In this document: piece by piece, positions 32,309 through 45,239 of the stretch | Position numbering within the stretch: the stretch's first letter is position 1 | How the letters are laid out: the number at the start of each line of letters is the position of its first letter | Assembly: GCF_002994745.2 (NCBI RefSeq) | Contig: NC_037089.1 | Location: forward strand, 87,630,347 to 87,694,346 | From: Rosa chinensis | Taxonomy: Eukaryota; Streptophyta; Magnoliopsida; Rosales; Rosaceae | DNA length: 64,000 bases | Reading direction: 5' to 3' | The notes under the pieces: model-generated | What the model saw: the letters and a program-made list of their open reading frames with translations, nothing else | Told to the model about the DNA's origin: nothing | Database searches by the model: none | Position numbers and translations under genes: made by a program

Positions 32309-35300
32309 ATGGCGGGAAAGGAGGAACCGAACTCCGGCGAAGAGGTCTGCTGGAGAAAGCAAGTCGGCGATAACGTAAACCGCCTTCAGTCCCTTCTCTT
32401 CGGAGCCGAACTCGCCGCCGAGAGAAATGACTTCTCCTCCGCTCAGATATTCTCTCTTCGTCTCCTCGGCTTTCTCGACTCACAGTCTCACTCTCAGCTC
32501 GACGGCGCTTTCGTCGGCCCTATTCGCCGCGAAGTCGTCTCCAAGCTCGGAGAGGCCCGCCTTGCCCTCACTTCTGATTCCGATCGGTACGGCTATCTCT
32601 ATTTCCCTCTCGGAGCTTCGATTTTACTTCGAACCCTAGCTGTCTGTGTTTTCAATCCTCCATTTCAAACTTGATTTCTTGTTTTATAATGTGCTAGAGA
32701 TTGAACATAATGTTAATTTGTTGAAGAAGTTATGGAGTAGTTGAATCAATTTTAGTTTTAATTACTGGATTGTGAGTTCATATTGAGGGCTTAAATCTGG
32801 TTATGGAATTTGCAATTTCTGTGAGTGTAGATTCGTATCGAATCGCCATTACATATGCAGGTTGAGATTTGTCGTTGAGATGTTAATCATTTGAACACCA
32901 TCTGCATACAGCAAAGCTTTCGAGCAAGCGAAAAAAGATCCTGGTTTTGTTTTCAGCACAAAGGGAGATATTGACATTGGGAGGATTAAACAGTCAAAGT
33001 ACTTTCAGGCTCTTCTTCAGCAGCCTAACAATGGAAAGGTTGTGAATGATTTGGTATGACTTCCCCCTGATTATGCATATAGAAAACATTTTTCGTTAAT
33101 GTTATTGTGTGGTAGTATGCTTATTAGGATTTGGTGTGGTAACCAAAGTTAACTGTATGTCTTAGGGAGATCAACTGGAGAGGCGGGACAAATTGGCTAG
33201 CAAGTTATCAAAAGCTATGACACAAACTAAGTTGGCATCATTGTACAAAAACAACATTGGGACGGCAAGTAAGGACACATCCCGTAGTTCTTGGGCTCCT
33301 AAAAGTAACAGCTCTGAGGACTGCACTATTGTGGAAAAGCGTCACTCTCATCACAACCGTAACAGCAGTCATACTACCTCATCTTTTCAAAAAGTTGAAG
33401 AGGAAGAAAGAGCTCATGGGTATCCCTTAGGCCCTAAACGTGTACACAGGGAATTTAATAGCCCCATTATTGATAATATGAAGTCCCCATCAGCCAATGA
33501 AGATGCTAATGCCGATGTTTCTGGCAATGGATTTGTAACTGCCAAAGCCAAATTGGTATCTATCATATTTTTGCTAAACCTTCCTCTTTTGTTATAGGCA
33601 TCTTTTAGAAGTGTTCTTTTGAATTAACTCCTTTCTGTCCATTTTTCTATGTTATTGGTATACGAATAATTGATTCATACTTTTGGCATATGAATCGTAG
33701 AGGGTAGGAACTTATCACCAGCTAATTGAAGTTGAAGCATTTCCATAGTTCATACATATTAATGATGTGGTTGTGGAACTTACTTGCCTATATTGAGACT
33801 CCGGCTGCCTTTCTCTTTAAGTTTTTGTATTTCCTTTTCTTTGCACTTTATCCACATGTAGCAATTTTGATCAGAATCTTCTTTGTTGACTAGGAAATGG
33901 ATGTGAGGCAAAGGCGAGGGTTAGCTGCATCATCAAATACTTCTGTCTCTCCTCAAAGTGATAACAGTGTTGCTAATAGGGGTTTTAGCACGAGATCATA
34001 TGGTGTTTCACGTCGAGGTGTCCGCGGTAATTTTATTCCTCCTGTCAGATCTAATGGGGGCAATGTTGGGAATATGACTTCAAAAATTGGTGGAAAGTCG
34101 GATGATGCATTAGATGACTCAACTAGGAGCTGGTGAGTGGTGTAACCTGATGCTGAATGCTGTTTGAAACTCTCTTACCCTATATTTGGATGATGAATTC
34201 CTAATTTATTCTTTTGTCTTTTTCAGTATGGAAATGCTCAGCGGTCCTGATGGGGAGCTCCCAGAAAAATTAAGGAACTTGGAACCTCGTCTTATTGAAC
34301 ATGTCAGTAATGAGATTATGGACAAGGATCCAAATGTTCGATGGAATGATATTGGTGAGATAAAGCTCCAACTGTCTTCTGCATTTACAATTCTATACAT
34401 ATAGCTAAAGCTGTTCTAATCCTGATTAGACGGTTGCTAATGTTTTAGCTGGCTTGGATCATGCTAAAAAGTGTGTGACGGAGATGGTTATATGGCCCCT
34501 GTTACGTCCCGACATTTTCAAAGGATGTCGTTCTCCTGGAAAGGGTCTTCTTCTCTTCGGTCCACCAGTAAGTATTGAATCTAAGGAGGGGCAGTAAAAG
34601 TATTTCTGGCAAATGAACTATCTAATACCTGCACCTGTTTCAGGGAACAGGCAAAACAATGATTGGGAAAGCCATAGCTGGAGAGGCAAAAGCAACGTTC
34701 TTCTACATCTCTGCCAGTTCATTGACGAGCAAATGGGTAAACGTTGATCTGTTTGCCTTGATTGTTAATTATTGTCTGCCATATCGTTTCTTTATTTTTT
34801 TTTTCATCTAATTTGAATTATGTCGACCAATGTGGAACTACAGATCAAAGTCTATGATCATTGTAGTTTGTGAATTTGATCCTGATTTTCCTGCAAATGT
34901 TTAAATTATGGAGAAAGATGGTATTTATTGTACTGCTTCTTCTCAAGTCCCAACTTGTTAACCAGTTTTCTCTAATGTATATGTATGTATATTTATATCC
35001 TCAAAAACATACTTAGATTTGTATGCTTAACTGGTAACTGCAGATTGGTGAGGGTGAAAAGTTAGTTCGGGCCCTTTTTGGAGTAGCCAGTTGTCGGCAG
35101 CCAGCTGTAATTTTTGTTGACGAAATCGACTCACTTCTCTCACAGGTAAGACTTGCTCTAGCTCTTGTAGTTAAACTGGACATGGTATAAGCTGTCAGTA
35201 TGTATGCTTTACAGGAAAAAATAAATCTCAGGGTATTGTATATTGGTTAACTGAATGAGCACCACAGTATCTCAGTCTATAAGTCCTTATACCTTGTTTC

Positions 35301-36245
35301 AAATGCATTGAGCTGAGTTACGTCTGTGTGTTTGCAGCGTAAGTCAGAAGGTGAACATGAATCAAGTAGGCGACTCAAAACACAGTTTCTTATTGAAATG
35401 GAAGGCTTTGACAGTGGCAGTGAGCAAATTCTTCTAATAGGTGATTTGCTAGACCCCTTTAATCTCAGTTATCCTCTAATTTTAATGTTTTCTGTTTTAT
35501 CATTTCTAGTTCAAGTTCTTTATCCTTTGATTCACTATCTTAACTCTGATTTCATTCTATCTTACAAATGTACATACATTTTCTAGGGGCAACAAATCGA
35601 CCCCAAGAGCTTGATGAAGCAGCACGTAGGCGACTTACTAAGAGACTTTACATTCCGTTGCCTGCATCAGGTGCCAACTTAGCATGTTTGTTTTGACCCA
35701 CATTGTTGCTATTGATTATGCGGCTAACCTGCTATTGATGTATTGAAGAAGCGAGAGCCTGGATAGTGGAGAATCTCCTGGAGAAGGATGGTCTATTCAA
35801 ACTTTCAAGGGAAGATATTGATAACATATGCAAATTAACAGAAGGTACTGACCTCCTCCATTCAGTTGAGATCCAAAACCATTATAATTATCTATTGCAT
35901 TTTCACAATCCGGAGTTTGTCACATTGTTTTGCAGGGTACTCAGGATCAGACATGAAAAACTTAGTGAAGGATGCCTCTATGGGTCCTCTAAGAGAAGCT
36001 CTGAGACAAGGCATAGAAATAACAAATCTTAAGAAGGAGGATATGCGCCCGGTAACTTTTCAGGTAAAAAACTAGACTTACACAGCTCACTCAGCCTCCT
36101 TGTTATTTGTCCTGCATAATTATAATTTGGTTTTGTTTTATAGGATTTTGAGAGTGCATTACATGAGGTGAGGCCCTCTGTTTCCTTGAATGAGCTTGGT
36201 ACCTATGATGATTGGAACAAGCAATTTGGAAGTTTGTCCCTTTAG
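32309..36245 (+). CDS. FIGL1: FIDGETIN-LIKE-1 AAA-ATPase, 667 aa
   Basis: Thirteen exons: 32309-32586, 32912-33053, 33166-33555, 33894-34132, 34227-34354, 34449-34567, 34644-34736, 35044-35145, 35338-35440, 35587-35670, 35749-35844, 35936-36063 and 36144-36245. All are GT-AG, with phases closing to 2004 bp. The N-terminal half is poorly ordered and holds FVTAKAKL at about 263-270, matching the FxxA RAD51-binding motif of FIGNL1. The AAA module has Walker A GPPGTGKT (430-437), Walker B VIFVDEID (485-492), [16 protein letters not shown], and a Vps4-type C-terminal helix ([12 protein letters not shown]). FIGL1 limits meiotic crossovers and regulates RAD51/DMC1 filaments in the nucleus. No truncation is seen. 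Confidence 0.95.
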
Positions 36246-37128
36246 GAATCAATCCGTTTTGTATATTGGTGAAACAAAACAGGCATAATATGGACAATAA
36301 TAGCAGTCTTTGTTTTTTCTTTCACCAAAAACAAAAAATAGGCTAATATATAGCACTCTCTTAATAGAAACTTGGACCTATCCAACCGCACTAGATTCTC
36401 ACCATTTCCTCAATAGGAAAGTGGCCCATAATAAGGGAAACGCGGTGGTGAATGGTTGATAAAATTCACATGCTAGTATTTTTATGCTCATTTGTTTGCT
36501 TCCACTAAAGAAAGGACAGTGAGTCATGAGCATGTGAATTTTATCTTTCCAAACTCGAATCTACAAGATTATTAATCTTTAAACAAAACTTTGGCCATTT
36601 CCAAAAAAAAAAAAAAAAACTTTGCCCTTGATAAGTGTTTGCTCGAGCAGCTCATGATTTAAAATAATGTTTGACATTTGTGTTATTTGTGTCGGGATTG
36701 CTTTTAGGACCTTTCTAAGATATTTCTAGTGCTCATTTTATGTCACAATATACTGACATGTGAGATTACATATGTCGATTATCTCACATGTCGATTTTTC
36801 CTTAAAATGTGTGGTTATTCTTGCTCATAGTAGGCTCGTGATTTATCCGAACTTTCTTAACGTTTAAATGAGTGGCATTTGCTTAAGTAGGACTTCGGCA
36901 ATTTCTTGTCGGATACCTAAGAAAAAAAGATGATGCAGATTGATTATGATTAGCGTACTAAAGACAAGATACGTACAGAATTTTGTATATGATTTTTGTA
37001 CATAATCATATTCTTGTGCTACACTAGAAATGAGGCATGTAAATAATAGCATGTTACACTGTCCAACAACTGTTAAACTATTCAGAACCATTGACTCTCC
37101 TAGTTTAATCAGTTTCCCAGTCCTCATC
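36246..37128. other. Intergenic between convergent FIGL1 and CYP94 genes
   Basis: Probable 3' untranslated regions at both ends; otherwise AT-rich with a poly-A run at 36602-36620. It contains the perfect inverted repeat listed next. No gene seen. Confidence 0.5.
36458..36545. repeat. Perfect 17-bp inverted repeat with 54-bp loop
   Basis: GATAAAATTCACATGCT at 36458-36474 is the exact reverse complement of 36529-36545. It lies about 210-300 bp past the FIGL1 stop. It could be a transcript hairpin or the relic of a small MITE; nothing decides between them. Confidence 0.6.
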
Positions 37129-38664
37129 TCAGTTAGTCCCTCTCTTGCGGACCAGAACCTTCAACCCGCCGGCCATGTGGGCCGTCAGGCGTGGCACGAA
37201 AACCGGCTCGTCGGAGTAGACCGGTCTGATTTCGAACCGTCTGAGAATGGAAGCCATCACATATTTCATCTGAGTAAAAGCCATTTCCTTCCCAAGACAA
37301 ACCCTTGGACCTGCTTGAAAAATCGGCAACTTGTATGGGCATACCTTTTTCAGCTCTGATCTCGTCTCCTTGTCCGGTTCGAGAAACCACCGGTCTGGCT
37401 TGAATTCCAGCCGGTCCTTCCCCCACAGCGACTCCATTCTTCCCATTCCGTAGGGAAAATAGGTCACTCTATCTCCGGCCCGGACATGAGTGCCATCCGG
37501 CAATAAGTCATGAACTTTGGCATGTTTTGAGTCCCAAGCCACAGGTGGAAAGAGCCTCATGGATTCGAAAAGGCATGCCTTTAGTAATCTGAAATCCAAT
37601 GACTCGAAATCCATCGTTCTTTGATTGTCTTCAATCTCTTTCACCAAATCTTCCTCTACAGTTTGATGGCGGGAAATCAACCAGAAGAGCCACGTCATGG
37701 CTGCTGAAGTTGTGTCCCTCCCGGCCATTATAAAGCTTATTACCATGTCCCTTGTCACCTCGTCTTCATGTCCCGCCATTATTAACCGAGTTAGCAGATC
37801 TTGATCTTTATCTATACTAGTCCCGGAACTTTGATCATGATCAAGTTTCTGCCTCCTCGTCTCTATTATGTTCATGACATAGACATGTACTTCTTCCACC
37901 GCAGCTTTAAGTTTCTGCTCCGAACCAATCCCAAGCCACCTCTTGATCTTCCATATTATGAACACAGGGGCAGCCCCACGCATTGCACAGATCTCCGACG
38001 CCGTGTCGAAAGCCCTTGCGAGTTGTGGAACAGGCAAAGAGGGATCCAAAGAGCACCTCTCAACCCCCAAAAAGACCTTGCAAATCACATTGAACGCGAA
38101 TCTCCTCAGCAACTCCTGCAAGTCTACTACTTCTCCTTTCATAGCTAGTGACTCCATCAATGGCAATAAGCCCTTTTCGACTTCTTCCTCCAAGCTGTTC
38201 ATGATGTACTCACGCAAAGACTTCGTGCCGAACTCGTGGCTGGCTAACTTGCGCTGCGTGAGCCAAAGCTCGCCATCCACATTGAATATTCCACATCCAA
38301 GAAAGTCTCCAAGGATTTCAGTGAAGGGTTTGCCTTTTGGGAAGTTGTTGAAGTTGGTTTTCAGCATGTATTCGACATTTTCCGGGTTGGCTGTGACTAT
38401 GGTACGTCGAGCGCCGAGCCGGCTCACGACGATGGTGCTGGTGGCCGAGTCCGCAAGGAGCTCGGTGTACCAGTCCAGTAGCCGGAAGCGGTTCTTGTAA
38501 AATGAGACTAAGCAACCAATGAGAGGATGGCTTGGAGGGCCGGAAAGCTCATAGGCTTCTCGCCGGAATTTACCAAAAATCACTTGCACCAGGAAGTAGA
38601 GAATCATTGAGAGGAAGACAAAGAATAGAGGTTGTGTGAAGAGCGACATGAATAATGCTTCCAT
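37129..38664 (-). CDS. CYP94B: Cytochrome P450 of the CYP94 family (CYP94B-like), 511 aa
   Basis: A single exon, as in other CYP94 genes. I take the start at 38664 (MEALFMSLFTQPLFFVF), which gives a direct N-terminal membrane anchor; an in-frame ATG 22 codons upstream would put a polar extension before it. Motifs: proline hinge SGPPSHPLIG (41-50), I-helix AGRDTT (314-319), K-helix ESMR (367-370), and the haem loop FQAGPRVCLGKEMA with Cys at about 456. The family hallmarks NFPKGKPFTEILGDFLGCGI and PPVAWDSKHA are present. CYP94 enzymes are ER-bound omega-hydroxylases of fatty acids, and CYP94B members oxidise jasmonoyl-isoleucine. The subfamily assignment rests on overall likeness and on its place between SWP73 and sulfite oxidase, as for CYP94B2 in Arabidopsis. 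Confidence 0.9.
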   Translation of the reverse strand: MEALFMSLFTQPLFFVFLSMILYFLVQVIFGKFRREAYELSGPPSHPLIGCLVSFYKNRFRLLDWYTELLADSATSTIVVSRLGARRTIVTANPENVEYMLKTNFNNFPKGKPFTEILGDFLGCGIFNVDGELWLTQRKLASHEFGTKSLREYIMNSLEEEVEKGLLPLMESLAMKGEVVDLQELLRRFAFNVICKVFLGVERCSLDPSLPVPQLARAFDTASEICAMRGAAPVFIIWKIKRWLGIGSEQKLKAAVEEVHVYVMNIIETRRQKLDHDQSSGTSIDKDQDLLTRLIMAGHEDEVTRDMVISFIMAGRDTTSAAMTWLFWLISRHQTVEEDLVKEIEDNQRTMDFESLDFRLLKACLFESMRLFPPVAWDSKHAKVHDLLPDGTHVRAGDRVTYFPYGMGRMESLWGKDRLEFKPDRWFLEPDKETRSELKKVCPYKLPIFQAGPRVCLGKEMAFTQMKYVMASILRRFEIRPVYSDEPVFVPRLTAHMAGGLKVLVRKRGTN

Positions 38665-39547
38665 CTTAACATGAATTGAAATATGGGCAGAAGAGGGTGT
38701 TGGAAAGTCTGCTTTATTTGCTTTCAGCAAGTTGAGGCATACCTTCTTATAAGGTGTGAATTAGTAATTCTTTATTTCATTTGCTACAGTTTACAGTGTG
38801 TGAATTGGATATTTTTCTATTTGGTTGTTTTAAATTCGTACGTATAAAATATGCATCTCAATAATAAAATTAAAGCCTTGTACACACTACACAGTCGTCG
38901 GTGCACGTAAAACCAATCATGGACGAATTATTATATCCAGTTTTTCTGTGTTCTTCGAATCAGCTTGGTGAATATAATCTTATGAAATACTATGATTGTT
39001 TCTCTAGTTTGATTTTAAGAGTTTCCGTTGGGACAACCTCTCCCTCTCCTATAAAGGTATTTTCCGAATTAAAAGCGGTTGTTCTTATTAAAATTTCACA
39101 ATTGAGATCCAGACAATCAGACAGTTGGTAGTTTATGATGCCTGACCTACTCCCTCAAGTGTAAGCTCATGTTTAATGCATTGGATGCCTACTATTTACA
39201 TTTCAATTCAATTGATGTTGATCTGAGGATTCTTGAAGCGAAAATGTGACGCATATCAACATATTTGTCCACTCCACCCAAGTCAAGCACTTTGGCCCTC
39301 AAATTAATCATCAAACAGAAGGTGTGGTTTGTGTGTTAGATCATCAATAACATTTGTCTTTTTTACATGCATCCATGTCATGCAAAGCAAAATGGTGTCT
39401 AGAAAAGTTAAAAATGATTCATCCTTGTCATTTTGGTGAAGATCGTATAGTTAATACAATCAACATTTAAAGATGATAATTAATTTTTCTATTATGTAGA
39501 ATCACATCAGTGTTAGATAAATTTTTTTATTTGCATTAAAATAACGC
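38665..39547. other. Intergenic, CYP94 upstream region
   Basis: AT-rich and without a supported gene. The first few hundred bases should hold the CYP94 promoter, but no specific element stands out. Confidence 0.5.
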
Positions 39548-39550
39548 TAA

Positions 39551-39904
39551 AAGTATCTTTAGCAATGCTATCTATTTTTGAATCAAATTTTAACCAAACT
39601 AGCTCAAAAGTCATTTTGGCTAGTCACTTTAAAAATACGTCTGCATCAGTGCTCTCTATTTTACGTAGTTTTAAATTTCTATTATTTTTTAAATGAAAAT
39701 CAAATAGTTTAAACGTATTTATACATTACATTAAGTAACTCAAAATGAATGTTTTAAATTATAAAGTGTCTCATCTTGCTCTTTATATTTAAGTGTGAGA
39801 TAGCTAATTTAGGAGTCTGATGCAGCTGGTAAAATAGATAAAAAGCTAAACATGCTCTCTAAAATAACTAAGAAATCAAAATAGAGAGTTTACTAAAAAT
39901 GCTC
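39551..39904. mobile_element. Tourist-like MITE (about 354 bp), TAA target duplication
   Basis: The left end AAGTATCTTTAGCAATGCTATC faces a right end whose complement reads GAGCATTTTTAGTAAACTCTC, with further inverted matches inside (CTATTTT, AGCTA, CTGCATCAG). TAA flanks both sides (39548-39550 and 39905-39907), as expected for PIF/Harbinger-derived MITEs. The ends are diverged, so it is not recent. Confidence 0.55.
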
Positions 39905-39907
39905 TAA

Positions 39908-40689
39908 TAGCCGAGCACAGAGCGTTGAATGCTTCCCTAATACTGTACAAACATATCAAATCAACAGTCACCCCAAAATATGGTGCACGTTTTGTCCGTT
40001 GCAAATTCGATCCCGGAAATGTCGAAGACCTTGCTGTCGAAGCTAGAATAATATCCCCAAAGTACAGTGTATATCTGTAATAATGAGACGGAGGAGATCC
40101 AACAGCTGGGGCTTTCGCATCAAGTTATGAACAACTTCACGATGGGGTTAAGTTGAAAGCTGCAACACCTTTATCCAGCCAAGATTAGAGCTATGAATAT
40201 ATGCAGACAATAATAATGGAGAGCGTGTGGACCAGAAAATGAAAGAGATGAATATGTCGGCATCTTAGCTCTTGCCTATCTAGTTGGATATATCACATCC
40301 AAATCCACCTCTTATCTCCCCAATTAGACATGTGTCTCTAGCCACAAACGAAGATTTAAACGTGTATTTCTTATTTTCTGACAGAGACAAACACGTCTCT
40401 TTGGTTGGAGCCATCCTCCCAATTTGTTCTGAGCTTTGAACACCCGAGTGAATTCCAATTCAACAACTATTTGTTTATTGTCACCGAAAAACAACTATTT
40501 GTTTATATTTTGTATTTCAAGTTTTCAACCGAAAATAAAAACGAAATGAAGAAAATGTTAGGTTTAAAAAAAAATTAAAATAGATGATTATGCGATATTA
40601 GTACTTCGTTAGCTGTCTTTGCACAGAACGTCTACCCTCCCCATAAGAGGAAGGGACCACTACATCCGGAAACCCACCGCGCGTCCCTC
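39908..40689. other. Intergenic; no supported gene
   Basis: AT-rich sequence with no credible coding region, ending at the 3' end of a LINE. Confidence 0.5.
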
Positions 40690-42880
40690 TAATAAAGTTT
40701 ATTGAATAAAAATGAAAAAAAATACAATGGGGGAGAGGGGGACATAGACCAAAACCCCTCCGAAAAACAAAAAAGAACAACCCGAAACAAAAACTTGTGA
40801 GCTACTAAGGACACCCAAAAATAAGAACCAACAAAAATAGTCATTTGGAAGCCAAAAAGCAACAAACCAGAAATCAATGACAGAGGCCAATGCATTTGCA
40901 AAGGTGACTTCAATTACTGAAGTGCATAGCAAACCAAGCTGCTTTATCAACTCCATGTTGCCACTGATCATTCAAAAACTGAAGCAGTAGTTGGGAAAAC
41001 CCGTTAAATCACGGGAATAAGCTGCAATTGCGCAAGGAGGACACGAATCCCACCAATGATCCCCTACATTATCCACACCAAAATTTGCTAAGCAATCAGC
41101 GACATTATTATCTTCCCGAAAAAATATGTGAAACTTTTACATTCATAGTAGCAAGAGTAGCTCAACAATTAAACCAATCAGTAGTAAAACGCCATGGCAC
41201 ATCCACATTAAGTGATGAAAGAAAGTGAATCACTAAGGTAGAATCACTTTCAATCCAAATTGAATGCCAACCTTTCTGTGAGGCCAGTTAAATGACATGA
41301 ATGACTGCACGCAACTCAGCTTCCAAAGCAGTAGTGACACCAAGCTTGCCCGCAAAACAACCAAGCACCCAACCTAAATGATCTCGGAAAATACCCCCAA
41401 AACCTGCCGAACCAGGAGAGCCACGAGCTGCACCATCTGTGTTGATCTTGATTTGATGAATAGAGGGAGCATGCCACATAACTTCAACAATTTTTAGTGC
41501 TTTAGAAGGTCGGCCACTAATACCAATCCGATGCAAAATACAAAGCTCAGTAACTGTATTCTTCATAGTACCGGTACTCAAAAAATTAATCTCATGGAGT
41601 TGCATCCGAATAGAATGAAATAATGAACTCATAAAAAAATTGAATCCTGAAAACGGAGAGCATTCCAAATAGCATAAAAACCAACTCCAATCGTTCCCCA
41701 CCACAACACAGATAACTGAGAGCTATAACCATGATGTACCATATAAGAAAAGAAAGAGAAAACATCATTGAAAGTACTACAAACCTGAAACAAATCCAAA
41801 AGACTTCTCCAAATAGTAGTTGCAAAAGAACAATGGAAGAAGAGGTGCGCTGCAGTATCAACACTAAGATGATAGAGGGAGCAGATTGATGACAAATGGT
41901 GACCTCGACGTTGTCGAATATCATTAGTAAGCAGCTTTCCATGTAAGTATTTCCATAAAATTACCGAGTTCCTAGGACGAAAACCAGAATTCCAAACAAA
42001 ATGAGCCCATGGAACATGGTTAGGATGTGAGCGCTTCAGATCATATGCAAGACCAACAGTTAGCCTACCATCCTTTGTAGATTTCCAAACCAACCTGTCC
42101 TCCATACCATCCTTACAAGGGAGAACAACCCTGACAATTTCATCCCAAATAGGTGCACAAATTAATTGCAAATTAGTGGGACAAGCCCAGCTACCATTAT
42201 CAATGAACTCAGAAAGATTCTTGTGAAGTGCTTTAGCTACTATAGTCGGAATACTCAAATGATCAATAATAGAAGAACCCAACCAACTATGGTGCCAGAA
42301 GTCAAGCTTTGAATCATAACCAATAGTCCACTGCGAACCATTTCAAATATCATGAAAGAGAGGACGAAAACCGGGCCAAATGGAAGAATGCTTATAGTAA
42401 GTGCATGGTTGCCCCAATCCATTGAAAAACTATGGTGTAAAAATATCGAAGCCATGGAAGAAGAAGTTAAAACATCCCAAAATTTCTTCAAGAGAAATGC
42501 TTTATTAAGAATCGAGAAATTCTTGAGACCAAGCTCTCCTTCATTGATAGGAGAACAACATTTCATCCATGCAACAGTAGAATAACCACTAGTAAGCACA
42601 TTCCCTGTCCAAACAAAGTTCTTTACCCACCGCCGTAAATTTGATAACACTGTCTGAGGCCAAGCATAAATAAAAAAACTATGAGATAGCATGCTGTTAA
42701 TCACTGAATTAACAAGAACTACCCGACCAGCCATAGAAAGAGAGCTTCCACGCCATTGTGAGAACCGACTTTTTAACCTATCAGCAAGCCCTTGAAAGTA
42801 ATGCCGCTTTGGGCGACCAGCGAAAATAGGAACCCCCAAATAAGTGAAGGGAAGCTTACCAATTGGTATGTCTAAAATGT
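40690..42880 (-). mobile_element. 5'-truncated LINE: end of reverse transcriptase, zf-RVT and RNase H
   Basis: Reading the minus strand from 42880: the end of the reverse transcriptase (GKLPFTYLGVPIFAGRPKRH, then the LSMAGRVVLVNSVI and GGELGLKN-like regions), the zf-RVT zinc-binding region (about 42100-41800), and an RNase H-like domain (QIKINTDGAARGSPGSAGFG at about 41450 and ALEAELRAV near 41310). Frames are broken by several stops and shifts, and endonuclease and catalytic reverse transcriptase parts are absent, so it is a dead 5'-truncated copy. The 3' end is near 40690 (ATTCAATAAACTTTATTAG) with no long poly-A. The Copia LTR begins only 94 bp beyond its 5' break. Confidence 0.85.
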
Positions 42881-42973
42881 TAGGTCATTAAAGCATGAGA
42901 GAGGAGAAAGTCTTGGATACAGGTAATATGTCGGATCTATTGATTAAATAATTAATAAAAATTATTATAAAAT

Positions 42974-43191
42974 TGTTGAAGGAAAACCTAATTTGTGTTT
43001 AGCCCAAACTCTAGGTTACTTGACCTAGTGGTAATAGGATTTAATTAGAAGGATATAGAATCCTAATCAATGTAGAATTCCTTTCCTTGTATGATTGAGA
43101 TTCTATGCATTGTAATCCTCTATATAAAGAGACCCCTATTATCAATGAGAATACACATAAATTTTCTCCCAAATTTAGTTTCTCTACAACA
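42974..43191 (+). repeat. Copia 5' LTR
   Basis: 218 bp, TG...CA, carrying a TATA box (CTATATAAAGAG) about 50 bp before its end. It differs from the 3' LTR at three sites (CTTG/GTTG, GAGACC/GAGGCC, CATAAA/CAGAAA). Confidence 0.95.
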
Positions 43192-43816
43192 CGTTATCAG
43201 CACGAGCCCTAACCCTGAAACCCTATAATCGTAGCCTTCAAATCCCAGAAACCTCCGCAGCTACAGTAACGTGCTACAGTACCCCCCCCCCCCCCCCCCC
43301 CCCCGCTACTGTACTTTCGCGACACCTTTCCGGCGACTTTTCTGAACAACTTTTCGGTTAGCTACAGTACTTCCGGCTGCTACAGTACTTCCAGCGACTT
43401 TTCGGTGACATTTTTCCCCGGCCATATTTTAAGGTAAACTTTTCTAAAAGTTCCTGTTTTTGAAGTTTTTCCTTCAATTTCTTTTTCTTTTCTCGGGGAC
43501 TTCCAAAATCCCTTCTTCTACCCCCCTTTCTTCTTCATAGGGGAGACCAATAGCCGAACTGTGGGGGTTCGTGCTCACTCCAAGCTTGGAGCTTGTAGAG
43601 TCCTCCAAACTTAGAGTTTGTTGAGAAGTTATGATCGACCACAAACACATCATTGTTTCGATCTAATCCAATATCTCTTGGAATCTAATTTCTTGGAAGC
43701 GACTACGCTCGGAAATTCCTAATTTCTTGGAAGCGATTACGCTCAGAAATTTCATATGTTTTCGTGGTAGCCTATTTCACTCCAAAACTAACCCTAATTT
43801 CTTGTTCTCTTTCAGG

Positions 43817-44874
43817 ATGAGTAACCTGAACAAATTGGACTTTGCTCCATTAGGAACAACTGGCTTTAGATATCACAGGTGGGTTCGTGATATCCGCCAG
43901 CATCTCAAGGCTGATAGAATCCTGGATATGATTCTCGAGCCTAGCCAGGACGTGCTAACTGTTGAGCAAGCTCAAGCTTTGGAAGCAAATAGAGCAGCCT
44001 TAGAGGCAAATAAGGTGAAGCCATCATCCTAATGACTCGTCATATGGATGATTCGCTCCAGTACGAGTATATGAATGAAGAAGACCCCAGAAGGCTGTGG
44101 GTCTCACTCGAATAAAGATTTGGCAACGTCCGTGACTCCTTGCTTCCTGACCTAGAAGTGAGATGGCATAGCCTCCGCTTCTGTGATTTCAAGTCAGTTC
44201 TTGACTATAACTCGGAAGCACTTCGCATTAAATCCTTAATGGAATTCTGTGGTAAAAAGATCACAGATGCGATGTTGATTGAGAAGACTCTCTCTACCTT
44301 CCCCGTCTCTGCATTGATGGTTGCTAAGAACTATCGAATCGATGTATATGCAAGACGGATCACAAGGTTTCATGAGCTCATTGGAGCTATAAATGTCGCT
44401 GAAAAGCATGACAATATCCTTGTGAATAACTATAATTGGAGATCCGTGGAAACAGAGCATATTCCGGAATCCAATTATAGTCGCACCTCTAAGAGAGGGC
44501 GCCAAGAGCAAAACCCTAATCTTAGGTATACTTCTGGACATTCTGATCCATATAATTGCTCTACTTGGGAAGGTAACCGCCAAAATAGGCGAACACGGAA
44601 CCGAAGAGGTAAACGTGGAAAGAGAGAGGGAGGCAATGCCTCTGGCCATGTTGGTGGCGCCACAAACACTAAGAGCCATCTAAATGACGCTTTCAAAGCG
44701 CCTCAATCAATGGAGTTCGAGCAAAGAGATGTATGTTCTCGATGTGGAGTGTCTGAGCATTGGGCACACATTTGTAGAGCTCGTGAAGAACTGGTCACCG
44801 CCTACAAAGCATATTGTGAAGCAAGAGAACCTCACTATGTGGAACAAGAAGATCAAGAAGATGATCTAGAGTGA
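43817..44874 (+). pseudogene. Copia gag remnant with zinc knuckle
   Basis: Starts MSNLNKLDFAPLGTTG, the UBN2-type gag typical of plant Copia elements. A frame change near 44015 and a stop at about 44115 interrupt it. The remaining frame (44140-44874) is open and includes the CCHC knuckle CSRCGVSEHWAHIC at about 44735-44780. The capsid-like part is well preserved compared with the pol region. Confidence 0.85.
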
Positions 44875-45239
44875 AGGGTTGAAGACTACAAATCTGGCTG
44901 GGATCAATAGATCGCCAATTCTGTTTAAGTCTTTATTTTCAAGAGATGTAGGCGATTGCCATATTCCTTTTTATTGGATTAGATTTTCTTTAATCATAGA
45001 AACAATGATGTATTTCGTTGGCTTATGAATACAATTTCGAGTTCTTTTCATTATGACTCAATTTTGATTCTGAGCATATGACTTTGTGACTACGATGGCT
45101 AGGCCATCAGTATTAATTCAAGGACATGGAATAGCCCAAGTTCCACTTGCCAAATGGCACCTTGATTACAGTTGTCACAAAAACTCTCTACGCTCTTAGG
45201 GCAAATAGTACCCTATGAATAGCCAACGAATTCCATGCG

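Noticed and set aside
37943..38500. 185-codon forward frame
   Set aside because: Antisense to the CYP94 coding exon, which has all P450 motifs.
38665..38730. Upstream ATG of the P450 gene
   Set aside because: It adds a 22-residue polar extension before the membrane anchor; the ATG at 38664 fits the family.
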